The notes beneath the pieces are model-generated. The model was not told where the DNA came from. It saw nothing but the letters and a program-made list of their open reading frames with translations, and ran no database searches. A DNA stretch of 39,933 nt, from the NCBI GenBank assembly GCA_027002995.1, contig JALWZB010000123.1, forward strand, positions 1-39,933. Reading direction: 5' to 3'. A program made the translations under genes and the position numbers. How positions within the stretch are numbered: position 1 is the stretch's first letter; each line of letters begins with the position of its first letter. The DNA is from Desulfurococcales archaeon (GTDB lineage: Archaea; Thermoproteota; Thermoprotei_A; Sulfolobales; NBVN01). Below are positions 7,591 to 20,120 of this stretch, piece after piece.

Positions 7591-9727
7591 CTTAGAGGAG
7601 CTCACGAAGGAGGAGGAGATAAGCTCTCTCCAAGCACTCTTCACAGACTTCCTCAGGAATTTCCGGGACAGTAAAGGGAGGTTCAAGTACAGGGAGCGAA
7701 TAAGGGAGATGATACTTCGGGAATCAAAGTCCTTAACAATAGATTACGAGGACCTAATATCCTACGACCCCCACCTAGCGGACATAATTGAGGAGAGTCC
7801 TGACGAGGCGTTCCCAGCACTCAGTGAAAGCATCAGGACGCTAGTGAGGGACGAGAACCCCGAGTATGCTGACAAGGTCTTCAAGTTCTATGCCAGGCTA
7901 AGCGGGTGGGTGAAGTCCACACCAATACGTCACATTAGAAGCGAGCACATAAACAAGTTAGTTATGATTGAAGGAATTATAGTTCGGAGCACCCCCCCAC
8001 GACATAAGCTTTACAAGGCAACATACCTCCACATACTTCCTACCGGAGAGCAACACGAGTTTGAGTGGCCTCCGGGAGAAGGGGAGGAGATAGGGGATGA
8101 ACTCGAGAAACCCACTTACTGCCCCGAATGCGTTGCGGCATACGAGGAGGAGTTAGAGGAAGGGAGCGCTAAGAGAAGACAGCGTGGCATATTTAAGCTC
8201 CTCCCCGAGAAGTCAAAGTACCGTGACTGGCAATTAGTTGTTGTTCAGGAAAGGCCCGAGGAAATACCTGCTGGCCAAATACCTCGATCCATTGAAGTCG
8301 TCTTGGTGGACGACCTAGTTGATGTAGCCAGACCCGGCGATAGGGTCTCCGTCATAGGGATCGTCAGGCTATCCAGAAGTAAGAAGCCCTCGAAACCAAT
8401 ATTCTCTTGCTACATAGAGGCAAACAACATCATCGTCGCGCAGAGATTCCTAGAGGAATTAAAGCTAAGCCCTGAAGATGAGGAGAAGATACTCTCACTA
8501 TCCCGCGATCCCCTCATACGAAGGAAAATCATAGCGAGCATAGCCCCCACCATCTACGGCATGTGGGACATAAAGGAGGCCGTAGCCCTCCAACTATTCG
8601 GAGGAGTATCTAAGGAAGCCCCCGACGGGACTAAGATACGTGGCGAAATACACGTACTCCTACTCGGTGACCCTGGAACCGCAAAAAGCCAAATACTTCA
8701 ATATGTTGCTAGGATAGCGCCTCGAGGAATATACACTACCGGTAAGGGAAGCTCGGCCGCCGGACTCACCGCCGCCGTCATCAGGGATAAGCAAACAGGA
8801 GAGTACTTCCTAGAAGCCGGTGCCATGGTCCTTGGTGACGGCGGCGTCGTGGCCATAGACGAGATAGATAAGATGCGTGAGGAAGACAGGGTAGCGATAC
8901 ATGAGGCCATGGAGCAGGGCACGGTCAGCATAGCTAAGGCCGGTATCGTCGCACGCCTTAATGCGCGGGCATCAGTACTAGCTGCGGGGAACCCCAAACG
9001 CGGGCGTTACGAGCCGGAACTGGGGCTCGCTGGGAACATAAACCTTCCGATCACCATATTATCAAGGTTTGACCTGATCTTCATTTTGAAGGACGTGGCA
9101 GAGATAAAGCACGATGAATCCTTAGTTCGCTATGTGCTCAGAACGCATGAGAGACACGGGTCAGTGACCCCGGAGATACCGCCCGACCTACTTAGGAAGT
9201 ACATCGCCTATGCTAGGAAGAACGTGAAACCCGTTCTCACTAAGGAAGCTCAAGAGATAATTAAGGAGTACTATATAGAGCTCCGCAAGAAGAGCGCTGA
9301 GAACCCGAAAGCACCTCTAGCGATAACTACGAGGCAACTAGAGGCGTTAGTGCGCCTAGCGGAGGCACATGCGAGAATGGCCCTCAAGAACAAAGTTGAG
9401 GCGGAAGACGCTGCGGAGGCGGTGAGGCTCATGAATACCGTCCTACAGAAGGTAGGCATGGATGTTGAGACTGGAGCCTTAGACATAGACACGATAATGG
9501 TTGGAAAGCCTAGGAGCCTGCAGGAGAAGGAAATAGCGCTACTTAACCTAATCAGGGAACTAGCGAAGGAATCGGACTTAGGATGCGTTAGGAGGAAGTA
9601 CTTAAAGGCTAAAGCACTGGAGTTAGGCATAGTTGACGAGAAGACCTTCGATAGGCTCTTAGCAAGCCTCAGGAGAACCGGGGACATCTACGAAAAACGT
9701 GCCCTATGCTACGCACCAACGGATTAA
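7574..9727 (+). CDS. mcm: MCM replicative helicase
   Basis: Walker A GDPGTAKSQ, Walker B VAIDEIDKM, arginine finger SRFDLIF, N-terminal zinc-binding region. Confidence 0.97.
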   Translation: MTSSINLEELTKEEEISSLQALFTDFLRNFRDSKGRFKYRERIREMILRESKSLTIDYEDLISYDPHLADIIEESPDEAFPALSESIRTLVRDENPEYADKVFKFYARLSGWVKSTPIRHIRSEHINKLVMIEGIIVRSTPPRHKLYKATYLHILPTGEQHEFEWPPGEGEEIGDELEKPTYCPECVAAYEEELEEGSAKRRQRGIFKLLPEKSKYRDWQLVVVQERPEEIPAGQIPRSIEVVLVDDLVDVARPGDRVSVIGIVRLSRSKKPSKPIFSCYIEANNIIVAQRFLEELKLSPEDEEKILSLSRDPLIRRKIIASIAPTIYGMWDIKEAVALQLFGGVSKEAPDGTKIRGEIHVLLLGDPGTAKSQILQYVARIAPRGIYTTGKGSSAAGLTAAVIRDKQTGEYFLEAGAMVLGDGGVVAIDEIDKMREEDRVAIHEAMEQGTVSIAKAGIVARLNARASVLAAGNPKRGRYEPELGLAGNINLPITILSRFDLIFILKDVAEIKHDESLVRYVLRTHERHGSVTPEIPPDLLRKYIAYARKNVKPVLTKEAQEIIKEYYIELRKKSAENPKAPLAITTRQLEALVRLAEAHARMALKNKVEAEDAAEAVRLMNTVLQKVGMDVETGALDIDTIMVGKPRSLQEKEIALLNLIRELAKESDLGCVRRKYLKAKALELGIVDEKTFDRLLASLRRTGDIYEKRALCYAPTD

Positions 9728-9787
9728 CGTTAACGGCAATATACAAGCTTAATAAGCCGAACAAACCCTCTCTACTGGGTCGGGATA

Positions 9788-10027
9788 ATGTGTGAGCTAG
9801 TGGTGCGCCTCAGCAGCGGTAAGGAGATACCGATCGATGAGACAACACTATCCATAGTTTACAAGTACATAAGGTCAGTATACACGCTGGAGATGCTGGC
9901 TAGGGACCTAGGACTCGACAGCTGGGAGGAGGCGTACGAATTCATTAAGAGACTCCCGGCTTGGATAGCGTGGACGCCATCATCGTTCTTCGAGTACACG
10001 AAGCGCAGAATCTGCGGCGAGAGCTAA
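9788..10027 (+). CDS. Hypothetical protein, 79 aa
   Basis: ORF directly abuts the next ORF (TAA then ATG). Confidence 0.5.
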   Translation: MCELVVRLSSGKEIPIDETTLSIVYKYIRSVYTLEMLARDLGLDSWEEAYEFIKRLPAWIAWTPSSFFEYTKRRICGES

Positions 10028-10555
10028 ATGACGACACCCTGTGGAGACAGAAACACGTACGTACTAACGGTAAGGTACGGGAAAGAAAGACTAGCGGAGC
10101 TGGAGGTGGGCGACGCTCTTTTCCCCACTGACCCAAGCGTCAAGATAGAGAGAACTGTCTTCGGCGGCGTTTTAGTGCTTTGCACCACGTTACAGTTCGA
10201 CGAACTACTTAACGCTCTACTAGCATTTCCACCAACAACCCTCGAGCGCATAGTTCCAATCATGGCGTGCTGCGATGCGAGTAAGGATAAGGACGACGTT
10301 GTAAAATGTGTGGTCGACGTAGTGCTGAGGGAAGGGTTAAGGTATAGTGAAGTCCGATTCGGCAGACGCGGGTGCTTGAGTAAGGATCAGCTTAGGTCAC
10401 TTGAAAGGAAACTTCGTGAGTTCTCAACACCTTATTCAGACAATACCCTACTTGTTGAACCACTAGATAATGTAGTATGTATCGGAATTGTCAAGGACGC
10501 TATGGATAAATCATTTAAAGAAAAAGTAATGAAAATTCAACCTTACAGGAGGTAG
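10028..10555 (+). CDS. Hypothetical protein, 175 aa
   Basis: Intact ORF in apparent operon with the 79 aa ORF. Confidence 0.5.
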   Translation: MTTPCGDRNTYVLTVRYGKERLAELEVGDALFPTDPSVKIERTVFGGVLVLCTTLQFDELLNALLAFPPTTLERIVPIMACCDASKDKDDVVKCVVDVVLREGLRYSEVRFGRRGCLSKDQLRSLERKLREFSTPYSDNTLLVEPLDNVVCIGIVKDAMDKSFKEKVMKIQPYRR

Positions 10556-10632
10556 GGCCTCATGCATTACTAATCAAGAACGACCAACCAACTTTTTTAG
10601 TAATGTACCGTATTGATAAGGAGGGAGGGCTT

Positions 10633-11127
10633 ATGGGTGAACTAAAGAAGATAGAGGTTATTGACATCCCCGTACCTGAAGGAACTAACGTAATAGTGGG
10701 GCACACTCACTTCATTAAGAGCGTTGAGGATCTCTACGAAACGCTAGTGACGTCCTCAACTTCCATTAAATTTGGCATCGGCTTCGTTGAGGCTAGCGGA
10801 GCAAGGCTAGTACGCTCGGATGGCAACGACCCCGACCTCATTAAGCTGGCGGAAGAGGTAGCGCTGAAGATAGGGGCGGGACACACGTTCGTCATATACT
10901 TAAGGAATGCGTGGCCAATAAACGTCCTCAATGCCGTGAAGATGGTGCAGGAGGTATGCCGTATCTACACGGCAACGGCTAACCCCCTGCAGGTAGTAGT
11001 CGCTGAGACAGACCAGGGGCGGGCCGTCCTCGGCGTTGTCGACGGATATACACCGCTTGGCGTGGAGGACGAGAAAGCGAAGAGGGAAAGACACGAATTC
11101 CTTAGGAAGATAGGGTACAAGCGCTAG
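10633..11127 (+). CDS. Adenosine-specific kinase family (DUF355-like) protein
   Basis: [60 protein letters not shown] typical of the family. Confidence 0.8.
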   Translation: MGELKKIEVIDIPVPEGTNVIVGHTHFIKSVEDLYETLVTSSTSIKFGIGFVEASGARLVRSDGNDPDLIKLAEEVALKIGAGHTFVIYLRNAWPINVLNAVKMVQEVCRIYTATANPLQVVVAETDQGRAVLGVVDGYTPLGVEDEKAKRERHEFLRKIGYKR

Positions 11128-11139
11128 GGGTTTTCTTGA

Positions 11140-11841
11140 ATGGGTGAATACTTATTCAAGTGTTTAGAGCGGGTGGACAAGATTTTTGACGGGAAAGTTC
11201 TCCTTACTGTACTTAAGGAGGCGACTTCGAAAACTGTAAAAATACGGGGTGATCTAGACACTAACCGCATACCAGAGAGCAGGATTAGAAGAATAATCAG
11301 TAATTCCTTCAGTGGAACTAGGTGCGACTACGTATTACTGCTTAATAATGAAGGTAAGACCGAGATACTTGTGCCCGTGAGCGATGCCGCAGTAACTGCT
11401 AGAACAGTGATTTTCCCTCGAATAGCTAGGTTAAAGGGAATACAGCTCCTTAAGAAGCAAGAGAGGGTAGAGTTAGAGGCTAACGCTGTCTTCTCACGAT
11501 CACTAATTAACGAGAACGTGAACGTTGATGACTTCTATTACGTATTCGAAGGACGCGTCGGCTTAGTAGAACCGCATAATGATGTGGTAGCCGTGAGAAT
11601 ACTTACGGATAAAGGGACGAGAGTCATACTGAATGGTGAGCACGTAGAGAAAATCAAGAAGGAGAACATAGAGCTCCTCAAACCACAGCCCCTCCGCCAA
11701 CGCGCCGCGGTTAAGAAGGTAACCAAGAAACGGAAGAAAGCTAAGAGGAGAACAAAGAGGAGGAAAGCATCGAGGAAGAGAAAACCTAAGAGAAAATCAA
11801 GGACTCGAAGGAAAAGGCGGACCTCAAAGAAGAAGCGCTAG
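11140..11841 (+). CDS. Hypothetical protein with very basic Lys/Arg-rich C-terminal tail
   Basis: Intact ORF. Tail KKVTKKRKKAKRRTKRRKASRKRKPKRKSRTRRKRRTSKKKR. Convergent overlap with argF. Confidence 0.7.
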   Translation: MGEYLFKCLERVDKIFDGKVLLTVLKEATSKTVKIRGDLDTNRIPESRIRRIISNSFSGTRCDYVLLLNNEGKTEILVPVSDAAVTARTVIFPRIARLKGIQLLKKQERVELEANAVFSRSLINENVNVDDFYYVFEGRVGLVEPHNDVVAVRILTDKGTRVILNGEHVEKIKKENIELLKPQPLRQRAAVKKVTKKRKKAKRRTKRRKASRKRKPKRKSRTRRKRRTSKKKR

Positions 11842-12789
11842 TATGGCTTTCTGAGCGTGCAACCTGTTCTCTGCCTGATCCCACACTACTGATTGAGGAC
11901 CATCTATAACTTCATCCGTTACTTCCATCCCCCTATGCGCCGGCAGGCAGTGCATGAATATCGCATCGCTCTTCGCTAGGCTCATTAATTCAGGTGTCAC
12001 CCTGAACCTACTCAGATCCTTAATGCGTTTCTCACGCTCAGCTTCCTGCCCCATACTCACCCATACATCAGTGTAGACCACGTCAGCACCCTTCACGGCG
12101 TCTTCAGGGCTTCTCAGCACCTCTATGCTGGCACCGGTCCTGTTGGCGTCCTCCATAGCTAACTTCATGATCTCGGGGTCTGGATCATAGCCTTCGGCCG
12201 TGCCGATCTTTATGTTAATCCCTAGCTTAGCTGAAGCTAGTAACAGGGAATGAAGGACGTTGTCGCCCCCGTCACCCACGAATGCTATGGTGAGGCCAGC
12301 TAATCTCCCCTTCTTCTCAAGTATCGTTAGCATGTCACCAATTATCTGGCACGGGTGTTCTTTATCACTTAAGGCATTAATCACTGGAATAGTCGCGTAC
12401 TTAGCTAACTCAACTAGGTCACCGTGGTTGTACACCCTAGCAACTACTCCGTCGACGTACCTACTGAGAACCCTTGCAGTGTCCGCTATGGTTTCACCTC
12501 GTCCCAACTGCATTTCCTTCCAACCCAGCGATATGACGTAACCACCTAGCTGCACCATTGCTTGCTCGAAGCTTATTCTGGTTCGGGTGCTTGGCTTCTG
12601 GAATATCATTAGGAGGGTCTTCCCCCTTAGTACAGGGATTATCCTCTCACCAGCGTAGAATCTTCTCTTGAAGTCAAGGGCTGTCTGGATAATGAATTGA
12701 AGTTCCTCCGAACTTAGGTCAGCTATGGATATTAAGTCTCTCCCACGAAGGGACTTCACGTTTCTCCCTAGTGCTAGGGACGCGGTCAC
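11824..12789 (-). CDS. argF: Ornithine carbamoyltransferase
   Basis: FQKPSTRTRISFE carbamoyl-phosphate motif, HPCQIIGD, HCLPAHRG. Confidence 0.96.
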   Translation of the reverse strand: MTASLALGRNVKSLRGRDLISIADLSSEELQFIIQTALDFKRRFYAGERIIPVLRGKTLLMIFQKPSTRTRISFEQAMVQLGGYVISLGWKEMQLGRGETIADTARVLSRYVDGVVARVYNHGDLVELAKYATIPVINALSDKEHPCQIIGDMLTILEKKGRLAGLTIAFVGDGGDNVLHSLLLASAKLGINIKIGTAEGYDPDPEIMKLAMEDANRTGASIEVLRSPEDAVKGADVVYTDVWVSMGQEAEREKRIKDLSRFRVTPELMSLAKSDAIFMHCLPAHRGMEVTDEVIDGPQSVVWDQAENRLHAQKAILALLL

Positions 12790-12828
12790 CGTAATAAACG
12801 TTAAACAAGGTAACGCAATATATTAAGT

Positions 12829-13470
12829 GTGCCCGCAATGGACGCTGTGAGAGTCATTGCTGAGATAGCGATGCCGCGCCGGAAGGTTAAACCCAACTTC
12901 ACTCCATACCATGTAATCAAGGCACTCATGATAATTAGCAAGGGCCACGTGGGTCGCCCTAAGCTACGGGAGGAACTTAGGTTAGGGGATGCTAGCACGA
13001 GAACATTGCTCAAACGCCTTAAGGAGGCTAAATTGATAAGGTCGTTCCGCCCAACCGGAACCGAGCTAACAGAGAGGGGGCGTGAAGTTCTCAGGGAAGT
13101 ACTAAGTAGTCTAGTGGTGCTCGGGGAGGTACCTCACGGTAATATCTGCAGTAACTGCGTCACCTCAGCGGTGGTTTTAAGAAATGCTACAAACCTCCTC
13201 AGAAGAATGGGGGTTGTAAGAGTTAGGGATCTAGTAGTTAAGCAGGGGGCGGATGGGGCATTAATACTGCTGGTAGGTCCCGGCGGAAGGATCTTGATGC
13301 CCGTGCAGGATGGGGAGGTACCTTTCACAGACCCACTGGTCTTAGATATAAGGAGAAAGGTTTCGTTGAGGGAGGGCGACGTGATACTTGTCGCTATGTG
13401 TAGCCCTCGTGATGAGTCATGTACTGAGCATGCAGTGAACGCCGCTATCGCAGTGCTGGAGCGGGGTTAG
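12829..13470 (+). CDS. DUF4443-like winged-helix protein
   Basis: N-terminal wHTH plus C-terminal domain ending with CSPRDESCTEHAVNAAIAVLE. Confidence 0.6.
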   Translation: MPAMDAVRVIAEIAMPRRKVKPNFTPYHVIKALMIISKGHVGRPKLREELRLGDASTRTLLKRLKEAKLIRSFRPTGTELTERGREVLREVLSSLVVLGEVPHGNICSNCVTSAVVLRNATNLLRRMGVVRVRDLVVKQGADGALILLVGPGGRILMPVQDGEVPFTDPLVLDIRRKVSLREGDVILVAMCSPRDESCTEHAVNAAIAVLERG

Positions 13471-13474
13471 TGAG

Positions 13475-14170
13475 ATGCGTAAGGCCATAGCGCTTTACAC
13501 GGGCGGGAAGGATTCCCACTACGCGATAATTAAGGCCTTAGAGAAGGGTATTGTGACCACCTGCCTAGTAATAGTGAGGGCTGGCAGGGAGGACTCCTGG
13601 ATGTTCCACACTGTGAATATTGACCGGGCGATTCTCCATGCCAAGTTAATGGGTATACCTTACGTAACAGTGCGAGTGAGCGGCGCGAAGGAAATTGAAG
13701 TCGAAGAGCTTAAGCACGCGTTAGGAACTCAGGCTGTAATGTGCGTCGATGAAGTTGAGTACCTAGTAACTGGCGCTGTGGCCTCAAGATACCAAAAAGA
13801 ACGTGTTGATGTGCTAGCGGAGGAATTGGGTTTAAAGCACTACGCCCCCCTATGGGGTGCTGATCAAGGTAAGTTATTCCTTGAAGAAGCAAGCACCTTG
13901 AGCTTCCTGATAACAGCTGTTCAAGCATATGGCTTGAGTGGCGAGTTACTAGGCAAGCCCGTAACCCCCAGCTTCGCAGCAAAGTTGCTCTCTAGGTTCA
14001 AGCGATATTCCATAAGCCCCGTAGGGGAAGGCGGTGAGTTCGAAACATTCGTTATCTCTTCACCAATGTTTAGGGGAAGATCCATAGCCATACGTAAAGC
14101 CTCAATGATGTGGAACCCGAACACCTTCACAGGGTACTACGTGATTGAGGATGCTGGGATCTTACCTTAA
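13475..14170 (+). CDS. Diphthine--ammonia ligase family (ATP-PPase, DUF71)
   Basis: ALYTGGKDSHYA PP-loop; EGGEFETFV motif near C-terminus. Confidence 0.85.
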   Translation: MRKAIALYTGGKDSHYAIIKALEKGIVTTCLVIVRAGREDSWMFHTVNIDRAILHAKLMGIPYVTVRVSGAKEIEVEELKHALGTQAVMCVDEVEYLVTGAVASRYQKERVDVLAEELGLKHYAPLWGADQGKLFLEEASTLSFLITAVQAYGLSGELLGKPVTPSFAAKLLSRFKRYSISPVGEGGEFETFVISSPMFRGRSIAIRKASMMWNPNTFTGYYVIEDAGILP

Positions 14171-14186
14171 AATTAAAGAAAGGCCC

Positions 14187-15245
14187 CTACTTCTTGAACC
14201 ATGCATCCAATCCCTTGACCCGTACCTTTATGTTCTCCCTGTACGCCTTCCTTAGCCTTTCATATGCGTTCTTAACACGCTCAGGAGAGAAGTCATGCTC
14301 CCTCACGAGTATCTCCATTAACTCCTCTAGGTTTGGTTCACGCCATTCAACCTTGTACTCATCCGTGACTGGCGGGTTAAGGAACAGCTCCTTAATCTTC
14401 TCGGGTGGTACAGGGAAGGACGCGCCTGGGAGAGCCTTAAGCGCCTTCTCCAACGTTCCGTACGTGCGTATTAAGCGATACGCTGTCTTAGGCCCTACCC
14501 CCTTAACACCTGAGGGATTGTAGTCTGTCCCCAGCAATATTGCTATGTCTATTAGCTGCTCCCTCGTGAGGTTGAGTACCTTCAGTAGCGTGTTAAGCTC
14601 TATGATCTCCGGCTTTATTTCTACGTAGACGTTCTTGCGCGGCAACTTCCTCCTTCCTGAGATTGTTAAGTTCCTGAGCAACCGGGGCGCACCGAAGAGT
14701 AGCGAGTCGTAGTCCTGTGAGGCAGCTGCCCAAGCATCACCTTTCTTAGCTAGGTGTGCTGCCTGAGCCTCTCCCTCGGAAGGGGCTTGAACCCACGGGA
14801 CGCCCATGGCGTTAAGCAGTTTCTTCGCATCCTCAACCATTTCATTCGTTAACCTAGAAGACATCTGCGCATATCTTCTGGCCGCCTCTAAGTCACCCTT
14901 ACTCAGTGCTTCAGCGTACTTCTTCGCCGCCTCCTCCCTCACGCTCATCCTCTCAGCTATTTCCTTAGCTTTCAGCTCCGGCGGCTTACCGTCAAACACG
15001 TAGACGGGCTTTATCCCTGCTTCCATAAAGTTAATTGTCCTGTAGAAGAGCCCACTTAAGTGACTAGTTATTCTTCCCTGCCTGTCCTTTAAGGGGGTTC
15101 CGTCAGGTTGCCTTATTGCCGCAAGAAACTGATATAGCGCGTTGTAAGCATCTATAGCCACTACCTTTCCCTTAAGTTCCCTTAGGTCCCCTACAACACG
15201 TACTGCTTCCTGCGGTATTAGTTCCTTCAAATTCACGCCCAACAA
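14187..15245 (-). CDS. fen: Flap endonuclease 1
   Basis: [51 protein letters not shown]. Confidence 0.96.
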   Translation of the reverse strand: MLGVNLKELIPQEAVRVVGDLRELKGKVVAIDAYNALYQFLAAIRQPDGTPLKDRQGRITSHLSGLFYRTINFMEAGIKPVYVFDGKPPELKAKEIAERMSVREEAAKKYAEALSKGDLEAARRYAQMSSRLTNEMVEDAKKLLNAMGVPWVQAPSEGEAQAAHLAKKGDAWAAASQDYDSLLFGAPRLLRNLTISGRRKLPRKNVYVEIKPEIIELNTLLKVLNLTREQLIDIAILLGTDYNPSGVKGVGPKTAYRLIRTYGTLEKALKALPGASFPVPPEKIKELFLNPPVTDEYKVEWREPNLEELMEILVREHDFSPERVKNAYERLRKAYRENIKVRVKGLDAWFKK

Positions 15246-15338
15246 CTATCCCCATATACCTAACCTCATGGACGTAGTTAAGTATTGCAACTCACCACCG
15301 GATTGTTTTTAAGGCCACCTACTTACCTATGATAGGTC

Positions 15339-15560
15339 GTGAGCATGAGTCAAGCAAGCGAGCAAAGTAAGGGTCCGGTGATAGTTGAGGCTTCAACGCC
15401 GCCAATATGCAGTAGTTGTGGTAGGGTAGTTCCTCCCGGCGAGAAGGCCGTTAAGTTCTACTGCCCGAACTGCGGCACGATATTGATCTGGAGATGTAGG
15501 AAGTGCAGAGAACTAGTGATACCATATAAGTGCCCGAACTGTGGTTTTGAGGGTCCTTAA
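15339..15560 (+). CDS. Zinc-ribbon RNA-binding protein (DUF1610-like)
   Basis: CSSCGR...CPNCG...CRKC...CPNCG; paired with EF-1 beta as in many archaea. Confidence 0.85.
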   Translation: MSMSQASEQSKGPVIVEASTPPICSSCGRVVPPGEKAVKFYCPNCGTILIWRCRKCRELVIPYKCPNCGFEGP

Positions 15561-15563
15561 GAG

Positions 15564-15851
15564 GTGGGTTACATGGCTAAAGTATTGGTTGCGTTAAGGG
15601 TAAATCCCTCAGATGAGAATGTGAATCTTGACAAGTTAGTCGAGGAGGTAAAGAAGAACCTGCCTAAGGATTTCGAGATAGTAAAGCATGAGAAGACATA
15701 CATAGCATTCGGGCTCTACGCACTGAGGTTGTATGTGATAATGCCAGAGGAATTTGAGGGCGGAACCGAGAAGCTGGAAGACTACCTAAAGAGCATCGAA
15801 GGCATATCTTCAGTAGACATAGAATACGTCACTAGAACAGAAGCGTTCTAG
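15564..15851 (+). CDS. ef1b: Elongation factor 1-beta
   Basis: KVLVALRVNPSDENVNLDKLVEEVK... IAFGLYALRLYVIMPEEFEGGTEKLEDYL. Confidence 0.92.
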   Translation: MGYMAKVLVALRVNPSDENVNLDKLVEEVKKNLPKDFEIVKHEKTYIAFGLYALRLYVIMPEEFEGGTEKLEDYLKSIEGISSVDIEYVTRTEAF

Positions 15852-16011
15852 AAAAACAACTCGTTTTTAGGCTAGGGACAGTTGCTTTAAGTCACCAACC
15901 TTAAAACCTGTAGGATATGCTAGCAGGTATTAATTGCATCTCCTCAGATTAGCTTAAGAATAACCAACAATCCCTATAAGCTCTAGAACTACAATCGAGC
16001 TTAGGTAGTGA

Positions 16012-18222
<2,211 letters not shown>

Positions 18223-18278
18223 TGCAACAATAACATCTTTAAGGCTCGGTGGTAGAGGTGTAGCGGAGGGTACGTGGG

Positions 18279-18533
18279 TTGCTGATAACTCGATTTTCTT
18301 CCAACATAGTGTTGAGGATACTGGAGATATTGAATGAGAATACTGGGATAATGAAAGACACTGACCTCTACGAAGCCCTAAGAAGGGAGTTTGACATATC
18401 GTATCACGAGATGATGAGGTACCTAATGATGCTGGAGATCAGGGGATACATCCACGTTTCCTCATCCCGAGAGAACTTGCGGGTAGTATCACTTAACCCC
18501 AGGATTAAGGAGTACTTAACCTCTAGAACTTAA
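18279..18533 (+). CDS. Small winged-helix protein
   Basis: ORF pattern ILEILNENTGIMKDTDLYEALRREFDISYHEMMRYLMMLEIRGYIHV. Confidence 0.65.
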   Translation: MLITRFSSNIVLRILEILNENTGIMKDTDLYEALRREFDISYHEMMRYLMMLEIRGYIHVSSSRENLRVVSLNPRIKEYLTSRT

Positions 18534-19414
18534 GGTGGCTCCACACCGTAGACGTTTGAGATGTTGTCCACCATTACCTTATAAAGGAACTCCTGAAGCT
18601 CAGCATCAGCACTCAGTAGTTGGTTAACCGCCTCCGCTATTTCCCAGGGGTACATGACTACTCCAGGCCTCTTAGGGTCGTCTATATAGTCACTTTCGGC
18701 CTCAACGCATAGGGCACCTAGACGCTTAGCCTGCACTAGGGCCTCACTCCTCCCTACTATCGTAGCACTGAGACCTTTCTTGCATGCGTGAAGCGCCATG
18801 CCTGTTGATGAGTGATGTAGGATCACTAACTTAGTGTTTCGCACTCCCATAGAGTTCACCATGGTTTCCACGGACTCCACTGTTATTTGACCTCCCTGCT
18901 CTAAGTGTAGGTGCAGGACGCCTCCATGATCACGAATAATTTCCAACGCCGTTAACAGCAACGCGTCGTTAGCCGCGAACGACTCAGGTATGCTCTTGTA
19001 GTGTGGCCTGCCGAACTCCCCTATCCCCTGAAGTTTACCTTCGTCAATCATCCTCGCCAGCAACTCCATTACGTTCTCACGCACGAGTGATATTACGTTT
19101 GAGGCGCTACCCCCACTCCTCTTGATTAAATGATCAATGAATGCCGGATGTACCCCTGCAATACATGCAACCTTAACGCCGGCTCTCCTGGCTTCATCGC
19201 ATTGTCTTACATGCAATTCAATAGCCTTGACAGCACCTTCCAGCGTTTGAGGTAAGCCATAGTGTTGCGGTGGGAGCGAGACTAAGGCTATGAACCAGCC
19301 TCCCTGATCCCTGAACTTCTTACTAATGCGGAAAGCACCCAGCCCCAGCGGTGAGGCATGCGCATGCGCGTCCGCTATTGGTACCGTAGCTCTCATGCCT
19401 CTCGTTACCTCCAT
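18530..19414 (-). CDS. TatD-related metal-dependent hydrolase
   Basis: IADAHAHASPLG, VACIAGVHPAFID, IGEFGRPHYK, HLHLEQGG, LHHSST. Confidence 0.8.
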   Translation of the reverse strand: MEVTRGMRATVPIADAHAHASPLGLGAFRISKKFRDQGGWFIALVSLPPQHYGLPQTLEGAVKAIELHVRQCDEARRAGVKVACIAGVHPAFIDHLIKRSGGSASNVISLVRENVMELLARMIDEGKLQGIGEFGRPHYKSIPESFAANDALLLTALEIIRDHGGVLHLHLEQGGQITVESVETMVNSMGVRNTKLVILHHSSTGMALHACKKGLSATIVGRSEALVQAKRLGALCVEAESDYIDDPKRPGVVMYPWEIAEAVNQLLSADAELQEFLYKVMVDNISNVYGVEPP

Positions 19415-19501
19415 AACCTTTGAAAAGATCGTTATGTATTAAACTCCTCCAAACTAAAACTTATTAAGCAATTCCAATCCTACTTTTCACGGTGTTGAAT
19501 A

Positions 19502-19921
19502 GTGTCAATCGTCGTACGTGAATTTAACAGTATTGGTGAATTCATAAAGAGCGTAGATGACGAGTTAAGCGAAATGCGCAGGAAATTGGGAGAGCTTCTA
19601 AGAAGGCTAGAGGAACTCCGTGTGAAGGTGGAGCAAGAACGGAAGATCAAGTCCATACTCAGCAAATTAGGGGCTGCGGCATCGGCTAGCACACAGTCAA
19701 ACGTTGTTGAGCTCAAAACCATTAAGTTAATAATGAACCCTACAGCAGAGCAGGAGGTGTCGGCTTTAGAGCAGGTCGTTGAGATGCTCAACAATAAAAT
19801 CACCCAACTTCAGGCGATCAAGAAAGACTTAGATGTTCTAGGAGGAATGGACATCGAGGTAAAACTCACTGCAATATACATAGACGGATTACCTAAGAAC
19901 ATACTCATAAGAATCATGTAA
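19502..19921 (+). CDS. Coiled-coil hypothetical protein
   Basis: Heptad-rich intact ORF. Confidence 0.5.
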   Translation: MSIVVREFNSIGEFIKSVDDELSEMRRKLGELLRRLEELRVKVEQERKIKSILSKLGAAASASTQSNVVELKTIKLIMNPTAEQEVSALEQVVEMLNNKITQLQAIKKDLDVLGGMDIEVKLTAIYIDGLPKNILIRIM

Positions 19922-20120
19922 GCTACCAACATAATAAGATCAAATTCCCACAGATTTTAAATAAATATTCAGCGAGTCGCCGTCAGAAATATTCAAAAGC
20001 ATTAAACTCTATTTTAAGGTCTTCATCAGGAAAACACGCTATGATAGCATTACGCTTTAGTTAGTGGTCAGATATATAAAACATGAACGATAAAGGTTCT
20101 ATGAAGTCCTTGAGGCCCGG

